The notes: generated by a model not told the origin, from the letters alone. Counted from the first letter of the stretch, positions 23,537 to 33,055 are shown. The stretch: 53,842 nt of DNA from JAFAHZ01 sp035656415 (GCA_035656415.1 DASRSM010000167.1:1-53842); one strand, 5' to 3'. Program-made: numbers and translations.

Positions 23537-25591
23537 ATGAGGACGATGGCCCAACGATTCGAGCTGGTCTCTCCTTTTGCGCTGGCCGGCGATCAACCGA
23601 AAGCAACCCAGGCGCTGGCCGAAGGCGTGCTGCGAGGAGATCGCGTCCAGACGCTCTTGGGCGTCACCGGCAGCGGCAAAACGATGGCGATGGCGCGGAC
23701 GATCGAGCTGGTGCAAAAGCCCACGCTCGTCCTATGCCATAACAAGACGCTTGCGGCACAGCTCTGCGCCGAGTTTCGCGATTTCTTCCCTAAGAATGCG
23801 GTCGAATATTTCGTTTCGTACTTCGACTACTATCAGCCCGAGGCGTACGTTCCGTCGACCGACACGTACATCGAAAAGGACAGCTCGATCAACGACGAAA
23901 TCGAGCGTTTGCGCCATTCCGCCACGCAATCGCTGCTGACGCGACCGGACACGCTCATCGTCGCGTCGGTGTCGTGCATTTTCGGGTTGGGTTCGCCCTC
24001 GGACTACACGGAGATGTCGATCCGGATCAACGTCGGCGACGTCCTCGACCGCGACGTCCTGCTTCGCAAGCTCATCGACATGCAGTACCGGCGCAACGAT
24101 ATCAATTTGGTTCGTGGAACTTTCCGCGTTCGGGGCGACGTGCTCGAGTTCATCGCCGTCGACGAAGAGTTGGTGCATCGGATTGAGTTCTTCGGCGACG
24201 AAATCGAAGCGATCAACGTGATCAACATGCTCACGGGCGAGTACGTCGAGAGTAAAGACGAGCTGACGATCTTTCCCGCCAAGCACTTCATCACGCCCGA
24301 GGAGAAGCTGCGCCGCGCGATCGGCTCGATCGAAGTCGAGCTCGACGAGCGGCTCAAGTACTTCAAAGAGCACGGAAAGCTGCTCGAGGCGCAGCGGCTG
24401 GAGATGCGCACGCGCTACGATCTCGACATGCTGCGCGAAGTCGGATACTGCAACGGCATCGAGAACTACTCGCGTCACCTGACCGGTCGAGAGCCCGGTT
24501 CGACGCCGTGGTGTTTGATCGATTTCTTCCCGAAGGATTGGATGCTGTTCGTCGACGAGTCGCACGTGACGCTTCCGCAGGTGCGCGGCATGTACGCCGG
24601 CGACCGCTCGCGCAAACAGGTGCTGGCCGAGCACGGCTTCCGGCTTCCGAGCGCACTGGACAACCGGCCGCTGACGTACGATGAGTTCGACGAGCACATT
24701 CGGCAGGTTATTTACGTCTCGGCGACGCCGAGTGCGTACGAACTCGGACGCAGCGCGCAGACCGTTGAAATGATCATCCGGCCGACCGGACTGGTCGATC
24801 CGGAAGTCGAGGTGCGGCCGACGCGCAATCAAATCGACGATTTAATGGAAGAGATTCGTTTGCGCACCGAACGCAAGGAACGCGTGCTCGTGACGACGCT
24901 CACGAAGAAGATGGCGGAAGATCTCACCGATTTTCTGCTGGAGATGGGGTTCAAGGTGCGTTATCTGCATAGCGAGGTCGACACGCTCGAGCGCGTGGCC
25001 ATTTTGCGCGATTTGCGCATCGGCGCGTTCGACGTGCTGGTCGGCATCAATCTCTTGCGCGAGGGTTTGGATTTGCCCGAAGTCTCGCTCGTCGGCATCC
25101 TCGATGCCGACAAGGAAGGCTATCTGCGCAGCGGCACGTCCCTCATCCAAACGATCGGACGCGCGGCGCGCAACGTCGAGGGCAAGGTCATCATGTACGC
25201 CGACGGCGTCACCGAATCGATGGCTCGCGCGATCGGCGAGACGCGGCGGCGCCGGGAGAGGCAAGTCGTGTACAATGCCGAGCACGGCATCGAGCCGAGG
25301 TCGGTGCGCAAGGAAGTGCGCGATATCCTCAGCATGATCGGCGCGACCGAGGAGACCGCCCAGAAGGCCAAGATGGAGAAGCTGCCGCGGGAGGTCGCCC
25401 TCCGTATGGCCGCAGAGCTGGAACGCAAGATGCGCGAATTCGCCGCAAATCTCGAGTTCGAGAAGGCGGCGGCGCTTCGCGACGAACTGATCGAACTGCG
25501 TAAACAGATAGGCGGCAGCGAAAGCATACTTTTCGGAGGGAAGGCGCCCAAGATATTCGATCGGGCGCTGGCAGAACTGGTCGAGAGCTGA
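23537..25591 (+). CDS. uvrB: Excinuclease ABC subunit B
   Basis: The helicase-like damage-verification subunit of nucleotide excision repair. The 684 residues show Walker A GVTGSGKTM (about 41), the beta-hairpin EYFVSYFDYYQPEAYVPSTD, the DEAD-like DESH in LFVDESHVT, and helicase motifs LVTTLTKKMAEDL and QTIGRAARN. The C-terminal UVR domain that contacts UvrC (about 640-675, LEKAAALRDELIELR-like) is present. The start may be ATG 23537 or ATG 23546 (GAGG three bases before the latter). uvrA lies 7.5 kb further on. Confidence 0.96.
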   Translation: MRTMAQRFELVSPFALAGDQPKATQALAEGVLRGDRVQTLLGVTGSGKTMAMARTIELVQKPTLVLCHNKTLAAQLCAEFRDFFPKNAVEYFVSYFDYYQPEAYVPSTDTYIEKDSSINDEIERLRHSATQSLLTRPDTLIVASVSCIFGLGSPSDYTEMSIRINVGDVLDRDVLLRKLIDMQYRRNDINLVRGTFRVRGDVLEFIAVDEELVHRIEFFGDEIEAINVINMLTGEYVESKDELTIFPAKHFITPEEKLRRAIGSIEVELDERLKYFKEHGKLLEAQRLEMRTRYDLDMLREVGYCNGIENYSRHLTGREPGSTPWCLIDFFPKDWMLFVDESHVTLPQVRGMYAGDRSRKQVLAEHGFRLPSALDNRPLTYDEFDEHIRQVIYVSATPSAYELGRSAQTVEMIIRPTGLVDPEVEVRPTRNQIDDLMEEIRLRTERKERVLVTTLTKKMAEDLTDFLLEMGFKVRYLHSEVDTLERVAILRDLRIGAFDVLVGINLLREGLDLPEVSLVGILDADKEGYLRSGTSLIQTIGRAARNVEGKVIMYADGVTESMARAIGETRRRRERQVVYNAEHGIEPRSVRKEVRDILSMIGATEETAQKAKMEKLPREVALRMAAELERKMREFAANLEFEKAAALRDELIELRKQIGGSESILFGGKAPKIFDRALAELVES

Positions 25592-25634
25592 CGGCCGAGG
25601 AGGCAGACTGACACTGACGCGCTCGAACTTCTAC

Positions 25635-26399
25635 GTGGGTCAGGCGGCGGGCGAGATTTTTATCGTTTTTGCCGTCGTCGCCGTGGCGGTCGTACTTCAC
25701 GCCATCTTCCAGAACCGGTTCAAGCCGGACGTTCTGCGGCGCCATAACGACGTCGCGGGATTCTTGTTCTCGGCCGTCGGCGTCATTTACGCCGTGGTGC
25801 TCGGCTTTGTCGTCGTCGTCGTTTGGGAAAAGTACGACGCCACCGTGTCCAACGTCGAAAGCGAAGTAGCGGCCGTAGCGGATCTCTATCGTTCCGTGGG
25901 GACGTATCCCGAGCCGCAACGCTCCCAGATTCGCGACGAACTCACGCGATACGTCGACCAAATGATTACCGCCGAATGGCCGCTGATGTCGCAAGACGTC
26001 AACGTCAACCCCGACGCGCTCATTCTCGAAACCGCAGCGCATCAAGTCGAAACGTTCGTTCCCAGGACGGTGGCGCAGTCCAACGCCCAGCAAGCTGCGA
26101 TCGAACAGGTCGTGCGCCTCTTCGACTCGCGGCGCGAGCGATTGATACACTCGGCACCCTCGGTTCCGGGCGTATTGTGGTTCGCGCTCGTCATCGGCGC
26201 GATGTCGATGCTGGCATTCGCGTTTCTGTTCGGATCGGAAAACCGGCCGGCGCAGCTGGTTATGACGGCAATTCTAGCAGGACTGATCGCGGTGCTGTTC
26301 GTCGTCATCGACGAGTTCGACTCGCCGTTTAGCGGCTCGGTGAGCATCTCCGACGACGGTTGGGTCGCCTTGCAGCAGCATCTAACCCAAATTCCGTAA
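25635..26399 (+). CDS. DUF4239 (bestrophin-like) membrane protein
   Basis: A protein of about 254 residues with two N-terminal membrane segments, a soluble middle and two C-terminal membrane segments. GFLFSAVGVIYAVVLGF and the VWEKY segment match DUF4239, predicted to resemble bestrophin channels; the function is unknown. The first canonical start is GTG 25635, but it has no ribosome binding site. A strong GAGGAGG sits at 25597-25603, about 32 bases earlier, with CTG at 25614 in frame at better spacing. The true N-terminus may thus be about seven residues longer. It lies just after uvrB, and its last 18 bases overlap the convergent MocR gene. Confidence 0.75.
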   Translation: MGQAAGEIFIVFAVVAVAVVLHAIFQNRFKPDVLRRHNDVAGFLFSAVGVIYAVVLGFVVVVVWEKYDATVSNVESEVAAVADLYRSVGTYPEPQRSQIRDELTRYVDQMITAEWPLMSQDVNVNPDALILETAAHQVETFVPRTVAQSNAQQAAIEQVVRLFDSRRERLIHSAPSVPGVLWFALVIGAMSMLAFAFLFGSENRPAQLVMTAILAGLIAVLFVVIDEFDSPFSGSVSISDDGWVALQQHLTQIP

Positions 26400-27809
26400 G
26401 CGGCGGCAGACGCGATCCGCAGCTGAGGCGATTTCGTCGTCAGAGCCGTTGGTGAAGCCGAGCACGAAACCGCGGCAATCGCTTCGCGCAACACTGAGCT
26501 CCGACAGCGGAACCAGCCGCTCTCCCTCGCTAATTTCAGACGCCGCGCGATCTTTGAACCGCCGTCTGGCAATAAGCGCCACGTGAAGGCCGACTTGCAT
26601 CGGACCGGTCTCGAACGAATCCGCGAGCGGATCCAGAGCGCGTGCCAGAATCGTCCGGCGCGTCTCGTAAGCGGCGTTCGCGCGCCGGATGTGTCGAGCG
26701 AAATGTCCTCCGCCGATGAACTGTGCCAGCGTCGCCTGCAGATGGAGCGAAACGCCGAGGCTCGTACTCGCCCGTGCAACGCGAAACGCGCTCGCCAAGT
26801 GCGGCGGAGAGATGAGATAGCCGACGCGCAAGCCGGGCGCTAGCGTTTTGCTAAAGCTGCCCACGTAGATCACGCGTTCGTCGCGATCTAAGCTCTGTAG
26901 CGCGGGAAGCGGGCGTACGCGCGACGTGAACTCGCTGTCGTAATCGTCCTCGATGACGTAGGCTTCGTGGCGTTTTGCCCAAGCCAGCAACTTCAGCCGG
27001 CGAGATAGCGGCAACGTACCGCCCAGCGGAAACTGATGCGTCGGCGTGACGAACGCGAATCGCGCCTTTGCGGGAAGCTCGCCCGGCAAGATTCCGTCGC
27101 GGTCGACGCGCACCGCTTGCAGCTGCAGACCGTACAGCTCGAATGCAGCGCGTGCAAGTGCGTAGCACGGATCTTCGATCGCGATGGAATCGCCGGAGCG
27201 CGCGAGCACGACGCTCGCGAGGTGAAAGGCGGATTGCGCACCTTCGACAACGATGACTTGTTCGGGCAGCGCGCTGACGCCGCGGAACTGGCGAACGTGA
27301 GTGGCGATCTCTCGGCGCAGCGAATCGAGTCCGCTCGCATGGCCGTATCCGATGTCGCCGGCGTACGCGCTCAGCGCGCGGCGAGCGCACCGGTTCCAAG
27401 CAGCGCGCGGAAACGATGCGAGCGACGGCATGCCGGGCCGCAGCGGCCCACGCCCCGTGGCCGCATCGAAACGGCCGCGCAGCGCTGCAAAACGCGCGCG
27501 TTCGGCCTGTGAAGATCGGGTGACGGTGGGCCGGCGAGCGCGCTGGAAACGCGACGGCGTCACGAACGTACCCGACCCCGAGCGCGACGTGAGATAGCCC
27601 TCGGCGACGAGCTGCTCGAAGGCCAGCGTCACGGTGTTGCGTGCGATGCCCAGACGTAGCGCGAGCTGGCGGCTTCCGAGCATCTTGGTTCCCGGCGCGA
27701 GCGTCCCGTTCTCGACGGCGTCGCGTAGGCGCCGTGCGAGCTGAGCGGCCAGCGGTTCGCCGGTGCCGCGTTCCGGGAAGAGCGGCTCGAGGCGAAGTGG
27801 CTCCATCAT
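26382..27809 (-). CDS. MocR-type (GntR-aminotransferase) transcription regulator
   Basis: A 475-residue regulator joining an N-terminal GntR winged helix (about 12-80, with GTLAPGTKMLGSRQLALRLGIARNTVTLAFEQL) to a fold-type I aminotransferase-like domain. The PLP-binding lysine is in VGSFSKTLAPGLRVGY, and the DDYDSEF segment is present. MocR/PdxR proteins use PLP or a PLP adduct as effector, often to control vitamin B6 or amino-acid genes. The start is one of two adjacent ATGs (27809 or 27806). It is divergent from the secreted repeat protein at 27863, with a palindrome between them, so it likely controls itself and perhaps that gene. No pdx gene is nearby. Confidence 0.9.
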   Translation of the reverse strand: MMEPLRLEPLFPERGTGEPLAAQLARRLRDAVENGTLAPGTKMLGSRQLALRLGIARNTVTLAFEQLVAEGYLTSRSGSGTFVTPSRFQRARRPTVTRSSQAERARFAALRGRFDAATGRGPLRPGMPSLASFPRAAWNRCARRALSAYAGDIGYGHASGLDSLRREIATHVRQFRGVSALPEQVIVVEGAQSAFHLASVVLARSGDSIAIEDPCYALARAAFELYGLQLQAVRVDRDGILPGELPAKARFAFVTPTHQFPLGGTLPLSRRLKLLAWAKRHEAYVIEDDYDSEFTSRVRPLPALQSLDRDERVIYVGSFSKTLAPGLRVGYLISPPHLASAFRVARASTSLGVSLHLQATLAQFIGGGHFARHIRRANAAYETRRTILARALDPLADSFETGPMQVGLHVALIARRRFKDRAASEISEGERLVPLSELSVARSDCRGFVLGFTNGSDDEIASAADRVCRRLRNLG

Positions 27810-27820
27810 ATTGGTAAGAA

Positions 27821-27842
27821 GTGGCACGTTACAAGGTGCCAC
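27821..27842. promoter_or_regulatory. Palindrome GTGGCAC-N8-GTGCCAC, candidate MocR operator
   Basis: A perfect inverted repeat with 7-bp arms at 27821-27827 and 27836-27842 in the 53-bp divergent gap. Arm centres are 15 bp apart. MocR-family regulators usually bind in their own divergent promoter, so autoregulation is the simple reading. The leader of the MocR gene is under 20 bases if transcription starts in this element. Confidence 0.5.
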
Positions 27843-27862
27843 TCCTCCCCTAGAATCGTGCC

Positions 27863-28870
27863 ATGAGATTCCGGGCAATCCTGTTGGCATTTTGCATTGC
27901 CGCGGCGCCGCCGGCGTCGCACGCCGCCGCACGCGACGGCAGCCACGACTTCGATTATCAGTTCGGCGTGTGGAATGTGAGCGTCTCGCAACTGACGGGC
28001 GGTTCGAAATGGGTGACGTACGCCGGCACGCATTCGGTTACGCCTTTGTGGAACGGTCGTGCGAACATCGGCGTTCTCGAAATCCACGGATCGCAAGGCA
28101 GCATCGAAGGTCTACAGCTTCGGCTGTACGATCCGTCGACGCGGACGTGGGCGTTATCGTTTGCGAGCAGCACCGACGGAGAGTTGCGCAGGCCGAGCGT
28201 CGGAGCGTTTCACGACGGCGCCGGAGATTTTCGAGAAACCGAAACCGTCGACGGAAAGACCGTTCTCGTGCGCTCCGAATCGACCGTGCTTTTCTCCGCG
28301 TCATACCGCGACGTCATTTCGCGATCGTCCGACAACGGGAAAACGTGGAGCCCGGTGTGGGTCGCAACGTATACCAAGCAGCCGGGATCGGTGGCCCCGT
28401 CCGGCGGCGCGCACGACTTCGATTTCGAATTCGGCGCGTGGACGGCGCATCTCAAACGCCTCCGCCACCCGCTCGACGGCGACACTGCGTGGGTTGCGTA
28501 CGATGGCAGGTCGCTCGTTCACCCACTGCTGCGCGGCCGTGAAAACGTCGGCGAGCTCGACGTCCGCGGCGCGGCCGGAGCGATCCAAGGTTTAACGATC
28601 CGAACGTACGACGCACCGGACCGGCGATGGAACGTTTCTTGGGTCAACGCCGGAGACGGAACGGTCACCAATCCGATGATGGGCGGATTTCACAACGGGG
28701 AAGGTCTGTTCTTCGGAAACGACACCTACAAAGGCAAGCCGATTCTGGTGCGTTTCGAATTCTCGAACGTGACGCGGCGGCACTTTACGTTCCGGCAAGC
28801 CTTTTCCGGCGACGGCGGCAAGAATTGGGAAACGAACTGGGTGGCGACGTTCGACAAGACGAGCGGCTAA
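27863..28870 (+). CDS. Secreted protein with two tandem DUF1579-like domains
   Basis: A 335-residue exported protein (signal peptide MRFRAILLAF..., cleavage near SHA). It contains an internal duplication: residues about 27-165 and 175-333 share HDFDYQFG/HDFDFEFG, a GxWxxxxxxL segment, NIGVLEI/NVGELDV, IEGLQLRLYD/IQGLTIRTYD, a GAFHDG/GGFHNG turn and a closing NGKTWSPVWVATY/GGKNWETNWVATF. The pattern resembles DUF1579-like proteins with a lipocalin-like barrel; a small hydrophobic ligand is possible but not shown. The gene is divergent from the MocR regulator, and the convergent neighbour ends 4 bp inside it. Confidence 0.7.
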   Translation: MRFRAILLAFCIAAAPPASHAAARDGSHDFDYQFGVWNVSVSQLTGGSKWVTYAGTHSVTPLWNGRANIGVLEIHGSQGSIEGLQLRLYDPSTRTWALSFASSTDGELRRPSVGAFHDGAGDFRETETVDGKTVLVRSESTVLFSASYRDVISRSSDNGKTWSPVWVATYTKQPGSVAPSGGAHDFDFEFGAWTAHLKRLRHPLDGDTAWVAYDGRSLVHPLLRGRENVGELDVRGAAGAIQGLTIRTYDAPDRRWNVSWVNAGDGTVTNPMMGGFHNGEGLFFGNDTYKGKPILVRFEFSNVTRRHFTFRQAFSGDGGKNWETNWVATFDKTSG

Positions 28871-29796
28871 ATGGCGGAGCACTCGCGCGTGCTCGAGTTG
28901 CGAATGACGCCGTCGAACATATCGTCCCACGCCTGTTGCAGCTGCGCGTCCGTTTGATAGAGTCCGGTCCCGTTTTCGCTCGTCGGATAGTACGAAACCG
29001 GAACGCAGTTCCGCGCCAGCACGGTGTATGTGACGCTTTGGCCCACGAGGTAGACGAAGCGGCTGCGCAGCGCGCCGATTGCGGCAAACGCGTCGTCGGG
29101 TTCCAGCGCGCCCTCGAGGCTCAAAAATGCGTGGAACGGCTCCGCGCGCGACGTCGCTATTCGAAAGACCCCTTCGCCGCCTAGCCCGACGCCCGCTAAG
29201 TATATGCGTTGGGGATCGATTGCAAAACCGTGCACCATCTCGCGTACGATCGCGACGATTTCCGTCGCCGATTCTTTACTCCACAAGACGCTGCCCGTTC
29301 CAAACGGCGCGACGAGAATCGCGTGCCTGCGATCGGCGAGAGCGCGCAAAACTTCGCGCGAGACGACGTCGGTCTCCGTCTGCTGGCGGCCGTGCAAAAC
29401 CACAACGAGTGCGTACTTGCTCTGCGGATTGGTTTTTGGAAGGTAGAACGCGACGGGATCCGGCGGGGAACGCGGGTCGTCGTTGTAAAAGCTTTCGTCG
29501 AATCCGCTGTCGATCGCCTCGAACGTCGGACATAAGTTGACGAGCAGCTCGGCGTCGAGCCTTAGCTCGAGCTGTGCTTCTTGTTCGAGGTCCGCGCGCC
29601 GTTGCGCGTCCGTAACGGCTTCTAGCTGTCCGCGCAGATAGTCGAGGCGAAAGATGAAGTCGTATGGGTTGACGCCTTCGCTTCGGATCCACGGCGATTC
29701 CGCGACCAGGCGTTCGCGCGTGACCGAGATGCGCAGATCCAACGATGGCGTACCGAGCGCTAGAAGCGTTGCGGCGGCCAGAGCCGGCGCTAGCAT
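28867..29796 (-). CDS. Alpha/beta-hydrolase-fold protein lacking the nucleophile
   Basis: A protein of about 309 residues with a hydrophobic N-terminus, probably exported. The fold of the esterase/PHB-depolymerase group is recognisable: oxyanion loop VVVLHGRQ, then AILVAPFGTG, then the nucleophile-elbow strand RIYLAGVGLGGEG. Where the family has Ser (GxSxG) this reads G-V-G-L-G, with a GGG codon at 29185-29187, so the classical catalytic serine is absent. An upstream helical region of about 80 residues is unique. The start is uncertain: ATG 29796 begins directly at the hydrophobic stretch; ATGs at 29844 and 29853 would add a leader. The gene is divergent from the GH38 mannosidase. Confidence 0.65.
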   Translation of the reverse strand: MLAPALAAATLLALGTPSLDLRISVTRERLVAESPWIRSEGVNPYDFIFRLDYLRGQLEAVTDAQRRADLEQEAQLELRLDAELLVNLCPTFEAIDSGFDESFYNDDPRSPPDPVAFYLPKTNPQSKYALVVVLHGRQQTETDVVSREVLRALADRRHAILVAPFGTGSVLWSKESATEIVAIVREMVHGFAIDPQRIYLAGVGLGGEGVFRIATSRAEPFHAFLSLEGALEPDDAFAAIGALRSRFVYLVGQSVTYTVLARNCVPVSYYPTSENGTGLYQTDAQLQQAWDDMFDGVIRNSSTRECSAI

Positions 29797-29853
29797 GGAT
29801 GAAGGTTCGCGAGCGTACGGGAACGGACCCGCGCCGTCGCGCATCACCGGCAT

Positions 29854-32307
29854 GTGAAATTGCGTCTCGCCGAGTGCGATCGAAGCAAGGCAACCGTCAC
29901 GTTCAGCGCGACGCTTCCGCCTTCGCAGCTTCCTGCCGTCGTCGCCTACGACGCGCCGGCTGGAGCGCTGCTGCGCGTCGACGGGCGCACCGCCGGCGCG
30001 TTCGATTTGGAACATCACGACGTCGCGCTTCCGCCCGCGCCGCAGCCGCGCGAACTGCTCCTCGAAGTCGAGCGACGCTCGCTGCCGACCAACGGCTTGC
30101 CGCCCGGACCCGGACTAAGGTGGATGTGGATCAACCGGCGCGCCGGATTGAGGCCGGCCCGCATGCTCGACGTGAAATTTACGTCGCTTCTCCCGCCGGC
30201 GGCCGCAAACGGCGACGGCGTAACGCTTTGGGGACACAGCCACCTCGACGTCGCGTGGCTTTGGAGCTACGACCAGACGAAGCGGAAAGCGGCGCGTACG
30301 TTTGCCAACGCGCTGGCGCTGATGGACGACGACGGCGCCTTCGTCTTCATGCAGAGTCAGCCGCAGCTTTACGAGTTCGTTCGCGCGCGCGACGGCGAAC
30401 TGTTCGACCGCGTGCGCCGGCGTGTCGCGGAGGGGCGATTCGATCCCGACGTTGCCGCGATGTGGGTCGAGCCCGACTGCAACGTTCCATCCGGCGAGTC
30501 ACTGCTGCGCCAGATGCTGTTCGCGCATCGATATTGCGTCGAACAATTCGGCGTGGAGCCTGCGATTGCGTGGCTGCCCGACACGTTTGGTTTTGCGCGC
30601 ACGCTGCCGACGCTGCTCGCGCACGCCGGCATCCGTTACTTCGCTACGACGAAGCTCGGTTGGAACGACACGACGCCTTTTCCGTTTCAGCAGTTCGTGT
30701 GGCGTGGCCCCGACGGAGCGGAGATTCTGTCGGCGTCGCTGGCCGGAATGGATTGCCGGTACGTGTCCTCGGGACTCGCGACGGCGCGCAAACGCAGCGA
30801 ACCGCTCGTCATCGGTTACGGCGACGGCGGCGGAGGCCCTACGCGCGCGCAAATCGAGCAAGCCGGTGCCGGCGGCCGGTGGGAACGCCCGCGCGCGTGG
30901 TTCGAACGCCTCGAGGCGCGGCGTAACGAACTGCCGGTACACGACGACGAGTTGTACCTCGAATATCATCGCGGCGTCCAGACGACGCATCACGATATCA
31001 AGGCACAGAACGCGTGGCTCGAGCGCCGGCTTCGCGACGTCGAAGAACTTGCCGCGTGGTGCGTCGCCGTGCGCGCGCCCGCCGATGCGCTCGCGCGCGT
31101 GCGCGCTGCGCTGCGCGACGTGTGGGAGATCGTGCTGCGCAATCAATTCCACGACGTACTGCCGGGGACGTCGATCGGCGACGTGTACCTGGATGCGAAC
31201 GCGGAATACGCGCAAGCGCGCGAACTGCTCGAAGCGGCCGCCGCATCCACGCAAACGATGTTGCCGCGCGCGGCGCGGGGGCCGGAACCTTCGCCGCCGG
31301 TCGTACCGGTGGAAAACGGCGACGGCGACTTCACGTTTGAAAACCGGACGCTGCGCGCCCGCGTACGTGCTTCGGGAGCGATCGTCGAGTTGGTGTCCCA
31401 GGGCGGGCGCAATCTCGTCGCGCAGGCGAATCTGCTGGCGTGGTATCGCGATCTTCCGAAACGATGGGAGGCGTGGAACATCGACGACGGCTATCAGCGG
31501 ACGCGCCGTGCGGCAAAACCGCAGCCGGCGCGCGTGGTCGACGGCGCGCTCGAAGTTCCGTTCGATATCGGTGCGTCGCGCGCGACGATGCGCGTTGCAC
31601 TGGGCGGCGACGATTCGTTCCTCCGCGCGGATCTGGCGATCGATTGGCGCGAACGCCGCAAACTGCTGCGTCTGGAAAATTGGTTCGCCGTCGACGCGCA
31701 AACCGTGCGCTACGGCGCACCGCACGGCAGCGTCGAGCGTAGCACGCGTGCCGATACGCCGCACGAGCGCGCGCGGTTTGAGGTTCCCGGCCAACGTTTC
31801 GCTTCGATCGTCGCGGCGGACGGAAACGGCATCGCGTGTTTCGCGCTCGATACGTACGGATGGAGCGCCCGAGCGCTCGGCGACGGCGGCATTCATCTGG
31901 GGCATTCGCTGCTGCGGTCGACGACGTGGCCGGATCCCAATGCCGATCGCGGCGAGCACGCGCTATCGTGGGCGTTCGCGCCGTTGCGCGACGCGTCGAC
32001 CGCAAACGTCGAACGGCTTTGGCTCCGGTTTGCGGGTGGCGAAGGCGTGCGGCTGTTTACGAGCGACGATCCGAACGTTGCCGTCGTCGCATGCAAGCCG
32101 GCCGAAGACGGCGACGGCGTGGTCGTTCGCGTTCGTGAATGCAACGGCACAGGCGCGCGCGCGGAGCTGCGCTGCGGCGGACGCATGCGCGCGGCCGTCG
32201 CGATCGACGCGCTGGAACGACCGGCCGGCGACGTTGCCATCGAAGCCGAGTCATTGACGTTTACGATCGCCCCCTTTGCGTTGCGCTCGTTCCGGGTGCG
32301 ATTTTGA
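29854..32307 (+). CDS. GH38 alpha-mannosidase
   Basis: Retaining zinc-dependent alpha-mannosidase of 817 residues. The zinc motif is GHSHLDVAWLW (His130 and Asp132 as likely ligands). The nucleophile is Asp243 in WLPDTFGF, and further family segments are GYGDGGGGPT and NQFHDVLPGTS. The C-terminal beta-sandwich domains are complete, and a family-typical helical middle domain is present. It is shorter than classic enzymes of about 1000 residues because the N-terminal region is reduced. No signal peptide is seen, so it probably acts on imported oligosaccharides, complementing the secreted GH125 enzymes. Start GTG 29854 has no clear ribosome binding site. First gene of GH38-HAD-uvrA-VOC-ligA. Confidence 0.9.
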   Translation: MKLRLAECDRSKATVTFSATLPPSQLPAVVAYDAPAGALLRVDGRTAGAFDLEHHDVALPPAPQPRELLLEVERRSLPTNGLPPGPGLRWMWINRRAGLRPARMLDVKFTSLLPPAAANGDGVTLWGHSHLDVAWLWSYDQTKRKAARTFANALALMDDDGAFVFMQSQPQLYEFVRARDGELFDRVRRRVAEGRFDPDVAAMWVEPDCNVPSGESLLRQMLFAHRYCVEQFGVEPAIAWLPDTFGFARTLPTLLAHAGIRYFATTKLGWNDTTPFPFQQFVWRGPDGAEILSASLAGMDCRYVSSGLATARKRSEPLVIGYGDGGGGPTRAQIEQAGAGGRWERPRAWFERLEARRNELPVHDDELYLEYHRGVQTTHHDIKAQNAWLERRLRDVEELAAWCVAVRAPADALARVRAALRDVWEIVLRNQFHDVLPGTSIGDVYLDANAEYAQARELLEAAAASTQTMLPRAARGPEPSPPVVPVENGDGDFTFENRTLRARVRASGAIVELVSQGGRNLVAQANLLAWYRDLPKRWEAWNIDDGYQRTRRAAKPQPARVVDGALEVPFDIGASRATMRVALGGDDSFLRADLAIDWRERRKLLRLENWFAVDAQTVRYGAPHGSVERSTRADTPHERARFEVPGQRFASIVAADGNGIACFALDTYGWSARALGDGGIHLGHSLLRSTTWPDPNADRGEHALSWAFAPLRDASTANVERLWLRFAGGEGVRLFTSDDPNVAVVACKPAEDGDGVVVRVRECNGTGARAELRCGGRMRAAVAIDALERPAGDVAIEAESLTFTIAPFALRSFRVRF

Positions 32308-33047
32308 ACCGAACGATCGGCGCGGTGCTGTTCGATCTGGACGACACGCTGCACGACGACACGCTCGCATATCAAAGCGCGGCCGAAGACGTGGCGCACG
32401 AAATCGCGGCCGAGCACGGAGTCGACGCGCTCGAGCTCAAGGCAGCGTATATCGCGCAAGCCGAGGGGTTCTGGAAGCGCCTTTCGCCCGAAGCGTTTGC
32501 GGTGAAGCTCGCAAACGTCCGGCCGCAGCTGTGGGGGGCGGCGCTCGAAAGCGTGGGCCTCGAAAACGAAGCGCTCGCACACCACTCGGCGCGCTTGTAT
32601 AACGAGTACCGGAAGAAGTATTACGAGGTTTTTCCGGGCGTCGTCGAGATGCTGGCCGGCTTGCGCGCGGCCGGCAAGAAATTGGGCATCGTCACGAACG
32701 GCTTTGCCGAAACGCATCACGAGAAGATCGCGCTGCTGCGCATCGGCGAGTTTTTCGACGCGGTCTTCATCGCCGACGAAGTCGGCATGCTCAAGCCCAA
32801 CCCGTTGCTGTTCGCGCACGCCTGCGCGACGCTGGGAAGCGCCCCCGCGCGCAGTGCTATGGTGGGCGACCGGTACGACCGCGACATCAAGGGAGCCGCC
32901 GAGGCCGGTCTCTTCACCGTCTACCTGAAAGTCCGGGACGACGCCCTGCCGCACGGTTGCACTCCACCCGATGCGACCTGCAGCTCGATCCTAGAGGTGT
33001 CGGCGGTACTGCTCGGCAACCCCCCGCCCTCCCGGAGTGTCTCGTAG
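32304..33047 (+). CDS. HAD-superfamily hydrolase
   Basis: A 247-residue haloacid-dehalogenase-like phosphatase. Motif I is FDLDDTLHDD (Asp nucleophile and acid), motif II GIVTNG, motif III lysine in MLKPNP and motif IV VGDRYDRDIKGA. A helical cap lies between motifs I and II. The layout is like YjjG/pyrimidine-nucleotidase-type or phosphoglycolate-phosphatase-type enzymes; the substrate is not determined. It starts at TTG 32304, overlapping the mannosidase stop as TTGA. Eight bases separate it from uvrA. Confidence 0.88.
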   Translation: MNRTIGAVLFDLDDTLHDDTLAYQSAAEDVAHEIAAEHGVDALELKAAYIAQAEGFWKRLSPEAFAVKLANVRPQLWGAALESVGLENEALAHHSARLYNEYRKKYYEVFPGVVEMLAGLRAAGKKLGIVTNGFAETHHEKIALLRIGEFFDAVFIADEVGMLKPNPLLFAHACATLGSAPARSAMVGDRYDRDIKGAAEAGLFTVYLKVRDDALPHGCTPPDATCSSILEVSAVLLGNPPPSRSVS

Positions 33048-33055
33048 GGAAGTAG

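Noticed and set aside
30422..32257. Open frame of 611 codons in a second plus frame inside the GH38 gene
   Set aside because: Arg- and Ser-rich low-information product; the GH38 frame holds all catalytic motifs.
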